Made by a program: the position numbers and the translations under genes | Shown: piece by piece, positions 53,229 to 61,651 of the stretch | Layout: every line of letters starts with the position of its first letter | Position numbering within the stretch: position 1 is the first letter of the stretch | The notes under the pieces: model-generated | Database searches by the model: none | What the model saw: only the letters and a program-made list of their open reading frames with translations | What the model was told of the DNA's origin: nothing | Assembly: GCF_900105325.1 (NCBI RefSeq) | Contig: NZ_FNSU01000003.1 | Location: 1,178,001 to 1,242,000, forward strand | Reading direction: 5' to 3' | Length of the DNA: 64,000 nucleotides | From: Pseudomonas marginalis | GTDB lineage: Bacteria; Pseudomonadota; Gammaproteobacteria; Pseudomonadales; Pseudomonadaceae

Positions 53229-53256
53229 TTGATACAGCACAACACTTTCCGATAAT
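53229..53256 (+). promoter_or_regulatory. Candidate sigma-70 promoter before the hairpin array
   Basis: TTGATA and GATAAT are separated by 16 bases. Transcription from here would run rightward through the hairpin array. Confidence 0.4.
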
Positions 53257-53335
53257 AGATGGTATGCTAATGATTAGCCTCCTATACATATAGAACACCA
53301 TTACACAGAGATTGAATCTGCTAGAGGGTAATAAC

Positions 53336-53676
53336 ATGTCGTAAACGACATAGAGTGATACAGGCTCTCCGTAGGAGAAAGGGAAAGAATCTTGGTAGGG
53401 TTTTATGTGTATGGATTTTATTGTTTAAGACTTCTGTAGCCTACAGACTTTTCTAACACATCACATCTAAAACAAATCACTCCTAACAAGAACACTAAGC
53501 CCTTTGGGCTCTATTGGTGCAAAACTCTTAGACCGTAGGTCTGGGAGGATCACTCTACAAGATGATTAACCTTTGACCGAAGGTCAGAGAGTTACCCTGT
53601 TAGAAAGAGCTACCATTCTTTAGTGGGGTATTTGTTTTATATATTTTAGTATGATCACTCTCAGAGCTTACGCTCT
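53336..53676. repeat. Array of seven mini-hairpins with repeated GATCACTCT motif
   Basis: Perfect stems of 5-6 bp with loops of 3-4 bases occur at 53336-53351 (ATGTCG/CGACAT), 53366-53378 (TCTCC/GGAGA), 53433-53447 (TCTGTA/TACAGA), 53498-53510 (AGCCC/GGGCT), 53530-53542 (AGACC/GGTCT), 53574-53586 (TGACC/GGTCA) and 53663-53676 (AGAGC/GCTCT). GATCACTCT occurs at 53548, 53653 and 53784, and TTGGTGCAAAA at 53514 and 53681. The density and similar loop size point to a structured RNA or protein-binding array. Confidence 0.7.
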
Positions 53677-53846
53677 AAGGTTGGTGCAAAAGCTTTTGGG
53701 GTGATTTTGTCCCACGTCCCAACGTAATAGATATGGTTCGCGGGGGCTGGGACATTCGACGTAGAATAGATCACTTCCAGACAGATCACTCTGCGTAGGT
53801 GACAGCGGTCGAAAGTTTTAATAGGAACGTGTAAAACTGATACACC

Positions 53847-54194
53847 TCAGCAGCGAACGCGCACCATGTCATCCCACGCACGGGAGAACTTGTGTCCACA
53901 CTGAGTCTCCATGTACACCCTCGCTCCTCCCGTGTAGACAACTTTCGTAATCCACCGCCACTCTCCTTTTACGTAGAGAACGTCATTATGGTGCACCTTT
54001 GATGCAGCGTGGAGTACGTATCGTGGCTTGCTAGGGCGCTTCTGTTTTTTAGGGACATCCCGACTGCCACCCTGATTGACTTCACGGGGCCCATCACGCG
54101 CTTCATTAGGCGCTTCCTTAGTCGAGGGCTTGAGCCATTCGTCAACCGTAGCCTGAAAAGCAATCCCTGCTAGCTGCTTCAACAAATTTATCAC
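53847..54194 (-). CDS. Unknown protein, 115 residues
   Basis: The N-terminal part is helical (INLLKQLAGIAFQATVDEWL), the middle is a basic Pro-rich linker (KKQKRPSKPR), and the C-terminal part is a small beta domain (VHHNDVLYVKGEWRWITKVVYTGG). No family is recognised. It is divergent from the ParA-like gene. Confidence 0.6.
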   Translation of the reverse strand: MINLLKQLAGIAFQATVDEWLKPSTKEAPNEARDGPREVNQGGSRDVPKKQKRPSKPRYVLHAASKVHHNDVLYVKGEWRWITKVVYTGGARVYMETQCGHKFSRAWDDMVRVRC

Positions 54195-54324
54195 TGCTCC
54201 TCACCCCCTCACCTATCAGTCCAAACAGAATATAGGGCGCGGAGCATCAAATCACCCATTTCGAGCCATCCGCGCGCGTCTCGCCGTAGCGCTGCTGTTG
54301 AAATGCCATCACTGCGGAGTCATT

Positions 54325-55431
54325 ATGCGTGCACACAAGACAAGGAAGAACCGACCAGTGACCACTAAGATATACGCCTTCTATAACAATAAGGGTGGGG
54401 TTGGCAAAACCACACTCTGCCAAAACGCAGCTTGCCTCTACGCAGAAAACAATCCTCAAAAGCTTGTTTTGGTGATTGACCTGTGCCCTCAGGCAAACAT
54501 TTCTCAGTTCCTCTTGGGGGGTGGACATGTCGGGTACAAGGCCAATCAACGCCTTCAATCCACCGCCACTCGCCGTAACATTGTCGGCTTCATGGACTGG
54601 ATGCTAGGCGGCAACTCTGGCTTCACGAGCTTGCCCACTAGCTATTTGACGCAAGTTAACCCGCACAACCCGAATGTCACAAAAAACCTTCACCTCATAG
54701 CTGGAGACTCGTTTTTAGAGTCGCTAACCCTTGCACTGAACTTTGCCACAATGAATCCGGCAAACATTTTTGCGTGGAAGGAGTACGTGACCGCCATTCG
54801 CAGGCTGTGTGAAATCGAGCTACAAAATTCTGAATACGATGATATGACAGTCTTTGTAGACTGCAATCCGAGCTTTTCTGTGTACACACAAATGGCGCTG
54901 GTATCCTCCGACGCCTTGATCGTACCAATGATGGCAGATTTCAGCTCTCTGGAAGGTATCAAAGGAATTCTGATGCTGCTGTATGGAAAATACCCATCAT
55001 CGGCCACAAAGAACTATGCAGCCAAGGTTGTCACCTTCAGCCGACAAGTCGAGCAATACGGCCTTGAGCTACCGAAGATATGGGAACTTCCATTCAACAA
55101 CTTCACAACAAATTTGGGTGTAGCAACAGCTTTCGATTCTGTAAGAGAGGAGCTGATCCTTTATGCGTGGAAGCAATACGCCACAGACCCAACAATATTT
55201 TATCCATGCGATGTACCACCAACAACGATAAAAGAGTGGGAAAAGCTTTTCGTATCTAATGTAAAAGACTTCCATACTGCGGGCAAAGTATCAGCAAGCC
55301 TCGGCATACCTTTGCATCGACTACCACTACATAACAACTACACCATGCCCAATGGAGACTCGGTGGGAATCCCGAAGTCAAACTACAAAGAATCCCTAAA
55401 GCACTTAATCAAGTTTGTTTCAAAACTGTAG
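54325..55431 (+). CDS. ParA/MinD-family ATPase
   Basis: The protein has the deviant Walker A YNNKGGVGKTTLCQNAA, the Walker A' region VLVIDLCPQANISQFLLGG and Walker B MTVFVDCNPSF. About 368 residues from ATG at 54325; an ATG at 54298 is also in frame. It is longer than classical ParA because of inserts around LNFATMNPANIFAWKEYV and a C-terminal tail. No ParB or centromere-like repeat array is identified beside it. Such genes occur in phage-plasmids and as phage cargo. Confidence 0.82.
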   Translation: MRAHKTRKNRPVTTKIYAFYNNKGGVGKTTLCQNAACLYAENNPQKLVLVIDLCPQANISQFLLGGGHVGYKANQRLQSTATRRNIVGFMDWMLGGNSGFTSLPTSYLTQVNPHNPNVTKNLHLIAGDSFLESLTLALNFATMNPANIFAWKEYVTAIRRLCEIELQNSEYDDMTVFVDCNPSFSVYTQMALVSSDALIVPMMADFSSLEGIKGILMLLYGKYPSSATKNYAAKVVTFSRQVEQYGLELPKIWELPFNNFTTNLGVATAFDSVREELILYAWKQYATDPTIFYPCDVPPTTIKEWEKLFVSNVKDFHTAGKVSASLGIPLHRLPLHNNYTMPNGDSVGIPKSNYKESLKHLIKFVSKL

Positions 55432-55449
55432 ACCCCATACAAACAAGAA

Positions 55450-55476
55450 GCCCGCCTCGGCGGGTTATTCTTCAAC
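55450..55476 (+). terminator. Terminator after the ParA-like gene
   Basis: CCCGCC and GGCGGG pair around TC, followed by TTATTCTT. It lies about 20 bases after the stop. Confidence 0.6.
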
Positions 55477-55647
55477 TCAGGTGCTGATAGATGACTACCA
55501 GCAGGATGCATACGACGACTGAGGTGAAGGGACGAATTTTCTAGTGACTGGCATGTAGGGCCATTGAAAAGCCATCATTCGTCCCCAAGATAATGCTTAC
55601 ACCGCACGTCGCGGTTAACTGAGCCACACTAAGAAAGGACGCAAGGA

Positions 55648-55983
55648 ATGATTAGAGTACTACTGTCACTAGACTTGATTGACTCAGAAGATCGGCGTGA
55701 CGATCTATATGAATTGATAGAAAAGCAGAACTGGAAGAAGCTAAATGATGTTGATACCGTTTGGACTCTGACATACCCCAAGCACGACCATGAAGACGAA
55801 GAACATTTCAAGAAAATAAAGAACTATATAGCGTCGTTTTTTAAAACATCAGCTAAAGAGCTAAAGATAAAAGAACTCTACTATGTAGCTCAACTGGGAA
55901 ACAAAGAAGTCATTAGCCGTGTAGTTAGAAAGGTTGACGGAGAATACAAAGCGTTTACCCGAGAACTTTACAAGAAAAAGTAA
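55648..55983 (+). CDS. Small ferredoxin-fold (Cas2-like) protein of unknown function
   Basis: The 111-residue protein has AAGGA before the start. The N-terminus MIRVLLSLDLIDSEDRRDDL is a beta strand with a conserved Asp followed by a helix, then KLNDVDTVWTLTY, helix, and KELYYVAQLG, a pattern seen in Cas2/VapD-type ferredoxin folds. No CRISPR array or cas1 is nearby. It has its own promoter region and terminator. The assignment is by pattern only. Confidence 0.55.
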   Translation: MIRVLLSLDLIDSEDRRDDLYELIEKQNWKKLNDVDTVWTLTYPKHDHEDEEHFKKIKNYIASFFKTSAKELKIKELYYVAQLGNKEVISRVVRKVDGEYKAFTRELYKKK

Positions 55984-55990
55984 ATGAATT

Positions 55991-56018
55991 ATCCGGTGAC
56001 TAACACCACCGGATTTTC
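55991..56018 (+). terminator. Terminator of the Cas2-like gene
   Basis: ATCCGGTG pairs with CACCGGAT across eight bases, and TTTTC follows. It is directly after the stop and also abuts the convergent spike gene. Confidence 0.75.
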
Positions 56019-56769
56019 AAGCTGTAGGCAAACCAGACACACCATTACCCGGTGTAACGCCAGTATGTTTGTGAGTATCAAACAGAATTCCATTAAACGT
56101 GGCGTTACCTGTCATTGTGTAGTTGCCTGTCCAGTTTGTGTTAGCCACTTGAACATTCATTGTGTTGGCCTTCAAGCTGATGCTATTGGAAGCTTCAAGC
56201 TCAATATCTTTGCCGATCACTTTAACTGTGAACTGAGATTCAACTACAGCATTACCATCAGCTTTGAGAACAAACTGTGTCTCTTGACCTGTCCCAGTGT
56301 TATGCACAATCACCAAATCATTTGGATCATTGCTCAAACTCAGGGAGTTGATTTGCTGTGTGGTTACTGAGAAAGGAGCCAAGCCGGGAACAAACACAGA
56401 ATCTTGAACATCCTTCATACGGTTATCGTATGTCATGATTGGTGCTGTGTTGTTTGCAATCTTGAAGTTGTCCGTGTTGTTATCCATCACCACACACATT
56501 CCTGTGTCACCCACGTTAACTGGGAAGAGGAACGCACTGTTGCCAGTTCTCATATGAGCGATAGGGACGTTAATAACGTGCGTGTCATCCATGTTAGAGC
56601 CGTCATCAGCTTGACGTGGATTAGAGATTTCAACAGTGACACTGAATCGACCATTAACACCCACAACTCTTGCTGGGTATGCTGTACGGCTGTTCTCACT
56701 GTTGTTGTAGATGGCGTTATCAATGACGCTCATCCATCCGCCTTCAATCTGTTGAGTATCAGTGTGCAT
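56017..56769 (-). CDS. Phage baseplate spike, gp138/gpV-like
   Basis: The 250-residue protein has an N-terminal OB-like domain (YPARVVGVNGRFSVTVEI, then VGDTGMCVVMDN) and a beta-helical C-terminal part ending FDTHKHTGVTPGNGVSG, the HxH-type tip common in contractile-tail spikes. AAAGGA lies 8 bases before the start. It is the last gene of the leftward tail module and overlaps the upstream frame by 11 bases. Confidence 0.82.
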   Translation of the reverse strand: MHTDTQQIEGGWMSVIDNAIYNNSENSRTAYPARVVGVNGRFSVTVEISNPRQADDGSNMDDTHVINVPIAHMRTGNSAFLFPVNVGDTGMCVVMDNNTDNFKIANNTAPIMTYDNRMKDVQDSVFVPGLAPFSVTTQQINSLSLSNDPNDLVIVHNTGTGQETQFVLKADGNAVVESQFTVKVIGKDIELEASNSISLKANTMNVQVANTNWTGNYTMTGNATFNGILFDTHKHTGVTPGNGVSGLPTA

Positions 56770-56977
56770 GAGCGTTTCCTTTCAAGGGTAGAGCTTTTCC
56801 ATTACGGTGAACCATGAACCACTTCTTTTTGTGGTTGATGTAGGCTTCCACTACTGTGAACTTGTGGACAGAGAGTGTGCTGTGTTCATCAAGATAGTCT
56901 GTGGCTGCATGTACAGCATCAGCCTTACTATCAAAGAAACAAGGGTATTGGATGTTATCGAATTGTACGGGGTGCAT
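56759..56977 (-). CDS. Small phage protein, 72 residues
   Basis: The product has the form of a compact alpha/beta protein (IQYPCFFDSKADAVHAATDYLDEHSTLSVHKFTVVEAYI). AGGAGA is upstream, and a TGGGCTGT motif (minus-strand ACAGCCCA) lies 14 bases before the start. It overlaps both neighbouring genes, which supports it as real. Function unknown. Confidence 0.6.
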   Translation of the reverse strand: MHPVQFDNIQYPCFFDSKADAVHAATDYLDEHSTLSVHKFTVVEAYINHKKKWFMVHRNGKALPLKGNAHAH

Positions 56978-57347
56978 TGCGTTCTCCTACTGGGCTGTTG
57001 GAATTATTGAGTGTTGGGTTGGCATTTATTGCCGGGTTAGCAGTTTGATTGATGGTGATTGGCGTGTAAGAAGAGATAGAGTTGTGCACCTGCCTCGGAA
57101 TTTGCACGTCAACATACTGCTTGAGTTGCTCTGAGTTGTTGTTGAGTAGAGTTCTAAGCTGGTTTGTTTGAGATAGAGAGTGGTTAACAATCTCTTGTCT
57201 GATCATCCTCAAGTCATTGGCCCTCATGGCCTTGTACTCATTGACTGTGTTGTGGGCGTCAACCGCTAGGATTGAACACCCAACCAACAGAATCAGACAG
57301 AACCCAAACAGCCAACCCCAAAGAGGTGGCGTGTTCGTGATCTTCAT
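56955..57347 (-). CDS. Membrane-anchored phage protein, 130 residues
   Basis: One TM segment (PLWGWLFGFCLILLVGCSILAV) is followed by a helical and then Asn-rich periplasmic-type tail (TANPAINANPTLNN). The topology is spanin-like, but the position between the tape measure and the spike is unusual for lysis genes. Start overlaps the tape-measure stop (TAATG). Confidence 0.6.
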   Translation of the reverse strand: MKITNTPPLWGWLFGFCLILLVGCSILAVDAHNTVNEYKAMRANDLRMIRQEIVNHSLSQTNQLRTLLNNNSEQLKQYVDVQIPRQVHNSISSYTPITINQTANPAINANPTLNNSNSPVGERNAPRTIR

Positions 57348-59656
57348 TAATTACCTCTGGCTCTTACCATTGTTCCAGCAGCAACGGCGGGGCTATTCTT
57401 AGACAGAGCTTCTTTAACTGTGTCTACTAGCTTGGCGTTATGCTCTTCCATCTGAGCTTTCAAAGCATCAGTATCAGTTGCACCATTAATTGTCGTATCA
57501 CCAATAGTCACTTGAACATTACTGTTCGTAGTATTGTTGGCAGCTTGACCGTTAACCTGTGGCTGTAGGAATGGGGTGATTGGAGGGTTGCTCAGAGTTG
57601 CAAGCTTGTTCTGTACACTTGCAGCGGCTGCATCAAAGTTGACTGTTGGGGCGGACAAACCAGAACCAAGGATGTTTCCATTTGTAGAAGGCAACGCCAG
57701 CTGGTTAGGTGCGTAGTCCGGGTCATCTTTCTTCTTGCCAGCCATCCAGAGGTTTGCTTGACGCTGGTCAACTTGCCACTGTCTATCACTGTCATCAGAT
57801 GCACGTTGAGCAACAATCTTGTCGTAGTCTTCATCATTGATATTACCAAAGTAGTGTTGAATGTCTTGAACCTTACGGCCAATCCAAGTTAGAACATCTA
57901 CAAAAGCAGTTAGGCCATCAACAACGAAAGTGATTACACCTACAATGGCTTCAAGGGTGATCTTTAGAACATCAACACCACCTGTCAAACCACCATTACC
58001 AAACAACGTAGTCCAGAGAGTGCTAAAGGCAACTCCCAGTTCTTTGAATGCCCCGCCTAGTTCACCCATAAACTTAGGATCAAGGTAGCTTCCACCATTA
58101 TTAAAGAAGGCTGTCATCTGGGTGAACTTTTGAATCAAAGAAGACAGGCCATCAACTATAGTTGCGGCGGCTCTACCAGTGGCTAGGAACTGAGGCTGTA
58201 GTTCATTCATCATCTTTGTGATGCTGTCGTACAATCCGTTATTACCCACCATAGACATTTTCAGGTCTGTGTTGTCGTAAGACTTCGCCATGTTAGATTG
58301 GTATTGGTTGCGAATACGGTTGTCCCAAGAGTCTTGAGTCATACGGCCCTTATCCAGCAAGCCACCATCATTTGCACGACGATCCATAACACTACCAAGC
58401 TCTGTGACAAACTTGATCAAAGCATCACCAGAGATTTTCTTGTCTTTGCGATCTTGGTTAAACGCTTTTAGAGCTTCATCCCCAGTCTTGTTACCACCTG
58501 TAGCACGTTGCCATGCCTCAGCACCCAAGCTGTTAGCATGAGCCCCCAAGTGCTCAGAGATTTGGCCTGTCCATTCTTCGCTGTAAAGTTGACCTTTACC
58601 CAAAGCTTGACGCAAACCCAGAGACACTTTAGAGATGTTTTCGTTAGACAAGTGTTGAGCTTTGGCATACCTCAAGATGCCTTCTGTTGTGTCCTGTGCT
58701 TTATCAACTCCAACTTTAGGAGCCAAGCCACCAACAATCTTGGCGTAGTCAGCACCCATACTCTTTGTATCGAAGCCCTCTGTTTGAGCAAAGGATTCAA
58801 AGCGGTTGTTAATACGGTTGGCACCTTCTGGTGTGCGATCACCAACAGCCTCAAACTGTCCAATACGTTGATTACGTACGTTGGAAGCTCTCTCAGCTTC
58901 ACGGGAGAAGGCAACGGCAGCAGCAGACACAGCAGCGAAGGCAGCAACCACCAGAGCAGCACTCCCGGCAACAGCACCCAAGCCCATAGACGCACGCCCA
59001 AGGCCACTGGAAAGCCCCTCAATGGCTCCCAGAGGATTACCCGCCCCTACCTTACCAACTAGGCCACCAGCACCCCCAAAGCGATGCAGGGCGCCCGCTC
59101 CACGGCCAACCAATCCACCACCATGACCACTAGAGGTACGTCTGTGTGCACCAGCAGGGTTAGTGAGGGCTTTGTTGAGCCTGTGTTGAGCCAGAGCCTG
59201 CCTTGTTGCGTGTGCCTGAGCCTGTTGTTGTGCCCTAGCAGCACGGTTAGTAAGGTTCATGTGTTGGAGGGCGTTGTTGATGTTCTGTTTAGCCTGAGCC
59301 GCTGTAGCAGCTTGAGCGGCCTTCGCTTGGATGGCAGCTAGCTTGGCTTGATCCTGTTGAACCTTTAGTTGTTGTTGCTGTGTCTTGAGCCCTGTAGCGG
59401 CTCCTTGTTGGTGAATCTTTTGAAGCTTGGCGCCCTGTAGGGCTGCGTCAAACTGGGCCTTGTTCATTGCTTGGTGAGCTTGGGCGACCTGCTTACCACC
59501 GATCCCCTGCCCTCCTAGAGCTTTCTGCATGGCCTTGCCTGCTGCTTGGGCTTGACGTTCCAACCCTTTGAGCAACTGTTGTGCATGCTTGATACCAGAG
59601 CCATCAACTTTGAAACCAATCTTTGCAAACAACTCTGCAATAGCTTGTTCATTCAT
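57347..59656 (-). CDS. Phage tail tape measure protein
   Basis: The 769-residue protein has the expected layout: an Ala/Gln-rich N-terminal coiled coil (about 20-160), a Gly-rich linker, a hydrophobic stretch (ASMGLGAVAGSAALVVAAFAAVSAAAVAF at about 220-250), and helical and hydrophobic C-terminal parts (ALEAIVGVITFVVDGLTAFVDVL). It starts 6 bases after the stop of the upstream gene. Its length predicts a rather short tail. Confidence 0.85.
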   Translation of the reverse strand: MNEQAIAELFAKIGFKVDGSGIKHAQQLLKGLERQAQAAGKAMQKALGGQGIGGKQVAQAHQAMNKAQFDAALQGAKLQKIHQQGAATGLKTQQQQLKVQQDQAKLAAIQAKAAQAATAAQAKQNINNALQHMNLTNRAARAQQQAQAHATRQALAQHRLNKALTNPAGAHRRTSSGHGGGLVGRGAGALHRFGGAGGLVGKVGAGNPLGAIEGLSSGLGRASMGLGAVAGSAALVVAAFAAVSAAAVAFSREAERASNVRNQRIGQFEAVGDRTPEGANRINNRFESFAQTEGFDTKSMGADYAKIVGGLAPKVGVDKAQDTTEGILRYAKAQHLSNENISKVSLGLRQALGKGQLYSEEWTGQISEHLGAHANSLGAEAWQRATGGNKTGDEALKAFNQDRKDKKISGDALIKFVTELGSVMDRRANDGGLLDKGRMTQDSWDNRIRNQYQSNMAKSYDNTDLKMSMVGNNGLYDSITKMMNELQPQFLATGRAAATIVDGLSSLIQKFTQMTAFFNNGGSYLDPKFMGELGGAFKELGVAFSTLWTTLFGNGGLTGGVDVLKITLEAIVGVITFVVDGLTAFVDVLTWIGRKVQDIQHYFGNINDEDYDKIVAQRASDDSDRQWQVDQRQANLWMAGKKKDDPDYAPNQLALPSTNGNILGSGLSAPTVNFDAAAASVQNKLATLSNPPITPFLQPQVNGQAANNTTNSNVQVTIGDTTINGATDTDALKAQMEEHNAKLVDTVKEALSKNSPAVAAGTMVRARGN

Positions 59657-59662
59657 TAGCTA

Positions 59663-60112
59663 TTACTCCGCTGCTTGGGTTAGTAGGATTTCAATGGCTT
59701 TGGCTTGTACTTCTTGGCTCGATTCGGACAGTGCATCTACCATGTCAGACTGGGAGAACGCACCAGAGATAATGAAACGTGCATCCACCTCATGGTTAAT
59801 GCCGTCGTCCTTAGAGACCTTGATGTTTGCTACAGCTTGGTTGATGGCTTCTGTTGCACGGATTACACGTTCATCAGCCAATGCTTTTTCAGCGTATTTC
59901 AAATCCTGATAAGAGCAGTGCTTAAACACTTCCTCACCAAAGCGCTTTCCGTATTCTTTGAAATCGATTAGGGCGAGCATGGCATTTACATTAGCGTCAA
60001 CCTCACACACTTCTGTTAGTGCACGGCGGAACAAGTCTTCAACATACTGCTCAAAGTAGGCTGCATGTGTACGGGTTAGTTTTGTAGAGTTTATATCTTT
60101 TGTGTTGGTCAT
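59663..60112 (-). CDS. Phage protein upstream of the tape measure, candidate tail assembly chaperone
   Basis: Start at 60112 gives 149 residues, helical and acidic (TRTHAAYFEQYVEDLFRRALTEV...DLKYAEKALADERVI). It lies directly before the tape measure gene, where tail assembly chaperones are normally found. No slippery site for a -1 frameshift product was recognised. The role is inferred from position alone. Confidence 0.6.
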   Translation of the reverse strand: MTNTKDINSTKLTRTHAAYFEQYVEDLFRRALTEVCEVDANVNAMLALIDFKEYGKRFGEEVFKHCSYQDLKYAEKALADERVIRATEAINQAVANIKVSKDDGINHEVDARFIISGAFSQSDMVDALSESSQEVQAKAIEILLTQAAE

Positions 60113-60177
60113 ATCTGTATCCTCTGTAATGGGCACAGAAGAGACAGAGGAATTATTGTTTCCTCTGCATCCTCATA

Positions 60178-60555
60178 TCATTTGGCGAAGTTGAATGTGA
60201 AACCTTCTTGTGGCTTCACCCTACCCTGTACATCAACTTGTTTCTTGATGCGGGTTTTAGATGGGATGTAACGTGGCGTGAATGCCTCAAAGATTTCTCT
60301 ACACTTATCTTTAACAGTTGGGTCATCTTTGCGGGGGCGTCCACTCTTGCGTGGTACGATTGGCAAATCTCTTGTCTTGAACTCTGCTACGGCCTTAGCA
60401 ACTTCAATAAGATGCTCAAGCATGTGTATGTGTTCTTCTGGATACCCACAACGGATTGCACTCACTAGCATTTCTTCTAGTGGCTTGATCGCTTTTCTGT
60501 AGGGAGTGGCAGAGATTCTTAGTTCTTGTTCGGCGGTGGGCTTATTGGCTGGCAT
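60178..60555 (-). CDS. Phage protein of unknown function, 125 residues
   Basis: Helical protein with two parts: EEMLVSAIRCGYPEEHIHMLEHLIEVAKAVAEF and a basic segment PRKSGRPRKDDPTVKDKCREIFEAF that includes an AT-hook-like GRPRK. It may bind DNA. It is in the leftward operon, 2 bases after the stop of the 50-residue gene. Confidence 0.6.
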   Translation of the reverse strand: MPANKPTAEQELRISATPYRKAIKPLEEMLVSAIRCGYPEEHIHMLEHLIEVAKAVAEFKTRDLPIVPRKSGRPRKDDPTVKDKCREIFEAFTPRYIPSKTRIKKQVDVQGRVKPQEGFTFNFAK

Positions 60556-60558
60556 ATC

Positions 60559-60711
60559 TCAATCCTCTTCTTGGGGACTGTCATAGCCACGTTTGCTGTC
60601 TCTGTTCCCACGTTCTTTGTTCTTGTGTTTTGGTTTAGAGCGTGTCTCTTTATCGCCCCATTCATCTGTGTCGTACTTGTAGATACACTGGGCTGTGTTA
60701 CCTGTTTTCAT
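60559..60711 (-). CDS. Small charged phage protein, 50 residues
   Basis: The frame begins MKTGNTAQCIYKYDTDEWGD and continues as a Lys/Arg/Asp-rich chain. Its ATG overlaps the stop of the upstream gene (ATGA), and it ends 3 bases before the next gene, which marks translational coupling. No family is recognised. Confidence 0.6.
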   Translation of the reverse strand: MKTGNTAQCIYKYDTDEWGDKETRSKPKHKNKERGNRDSKRGYDSPQEED

Positions 60712-60998
60712 TTCTTATATCGTTCCTTTAGAATCTCTTCTGTTCTGGCGAAAGAGGCTGTACTTTGTACAGGGCTTCCACCCATCGTTGTCACCACCAC
60801 TTGAGCGTCATCAATAGTCTTACCATCAGCGTACAGGTTGATTAGTGCTGTACGTTGAGAGGCTGCAAACTTGTACACAGCTTGAAAGCTCTGAGAATCA
60901 TAACCATCAGTTACTTTATATAGAGCTTCAACAATCTCAGGCTGTTCTGTGAACAGGGAATTGAACAGGGCTTTACGTGTCTCTTGAATCAATGTCAT
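60708..60998 (-). CDS. Phage protein of unknown function, 96 residues
   Basis: Start at 60998 has AAGGAGC 5-6 bases upstream. The product begins MTLIQETRKALFNSLFTEQP and is helical. A motif TGGGCTGTGTACGTTT lies 39 bases before the start on the plus strand. A longer frame to 61133 only adds the upstream leader. Confidence 0.65.
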   Translation of the reverse strand: MTLIQETRKALFNSLFTEQPEIVEALYKVTDGYDSQSFQAVYKFAASQRTALINLYADGKTIDDAQVVVTTMGGSPVQSTASFARTEEILKERYKK

Positions 60999-61071
60999 TT
61001 TTAGCTCCTTGTGGAATTCAAATAGGTTGTTGGTTGCTGGGCTGTGTACGTTTGCAAAATGCCTTAGGCTG

Positions 61072-61416
61072 TTAGTCGTCTGTGTCGTAGAGGTAAAACA
61101 AGCTAAAGAACTCTGGCATGATGCTAGAGCCATCTGTAATCTTGCCGCTGATTGTTGCGTTGATTGGCAAGAGCAGGAAGTAGCCTGTTAGGCCGTAGTC
61201 TTCTAGGTTGTAGTCAACACACATAGGGAACTGAGGGACAAGTGCATACCCTAGGAGTACTGGTGTTTGGTCATCCTTTCTAAGGTCCATCTGCCACTGT
61301 GAACAACGCTCATTCCAATAGAAGGTAAACTGCCAAGATTGTCCCTCAAGGGCGATGCCATACCTGTACTTAGAATCAGTGTATAGAGGCATTTCAATAG
61401 ATACTGTCTGTGTCAT
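61072..61416 (-). CDS. Baseplate plug protein (cyanophage Pam3 gp18-like)
   Basis: The 114-residue beta protein matches the plug pattern YRYGIALEGQSWQFTFYWNERCSQWQMDL, then PVLLGYALVPQFP and a terminal strand. Such plugs close the baseplate hub in simple contractile-tail phages. It overlaps the upstream gene by 4 bases. This match and the gp138-like spike indicate a myovirus-type tail. Confidence 0.7.
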   Translation of the reverse strand: MTQTVSIEMPLYTDSKYRYGIALEGQSWQFTFYWNERCSQWQMDLRKDDQTPVLLGYALVPQFPMCVDYNLEDYGLTGYFLLLPINATISGKITDGSSIMPEFFSLFYLYDTDD

Positions 61417-61649
61417 TTTCCATACTTCTGTTGTAGGATTCTTGTTGTACGTTCAATGTCGGTTTCTTGTTTGGCTTCCTGTGGGGCGTGCACTCTTTTG
61501 GGAGCGCTCGCGTTCATGGCCTTCTGTACAGATTCAACAGAGACTGTCTGTCCCAGCTCTAGAAGCTGATAGATGAACTCACCAGCGGCAAGGTCTGTAA
61601 TGCCAAGAGACTCACGTAGAGTCTCAATAGCGCTTGGGTTGTATTCCAT
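61413..61649 (-). CDS. Small phage protein, 78 residues
   Basis: Helical product (MEYNPSAIETLRESLGITD...GEFIYQLLELGQTVS) with a charged tail ending TTRILQQKYGK. It starts 2 bases after the upstream stop and overlaps the plug gene by 4 bases. Function unknown. Confidence 0.6.
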   Translation of the reverse strand: MEYNPSAIETLRESLGITDLAAGEFIYQLLELGQTVSVESVQKAMNASAPKRVHAPQEAKQETDIERTTRILQQKYGK

Positions 61650-61651
61650 AA

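Larger units (their letters stand above)
52703..53846. other. Gene-poor region of 1.1 kb with hairpin array
   Basis: No open frame here has a ribosome site or family character. The right half (53336-53676) holds seven short perfect hairpins and repeated motifs, listed separately. The left half is AT-rich without clear structure. Confidence 0.7.

Noticed and set aside
53336..53676. CRISPR array
   Set aside because: The hairpins have different sequences and irregular spacing, there are no constant repeats of 23-40 bases, and no cas genes are present.
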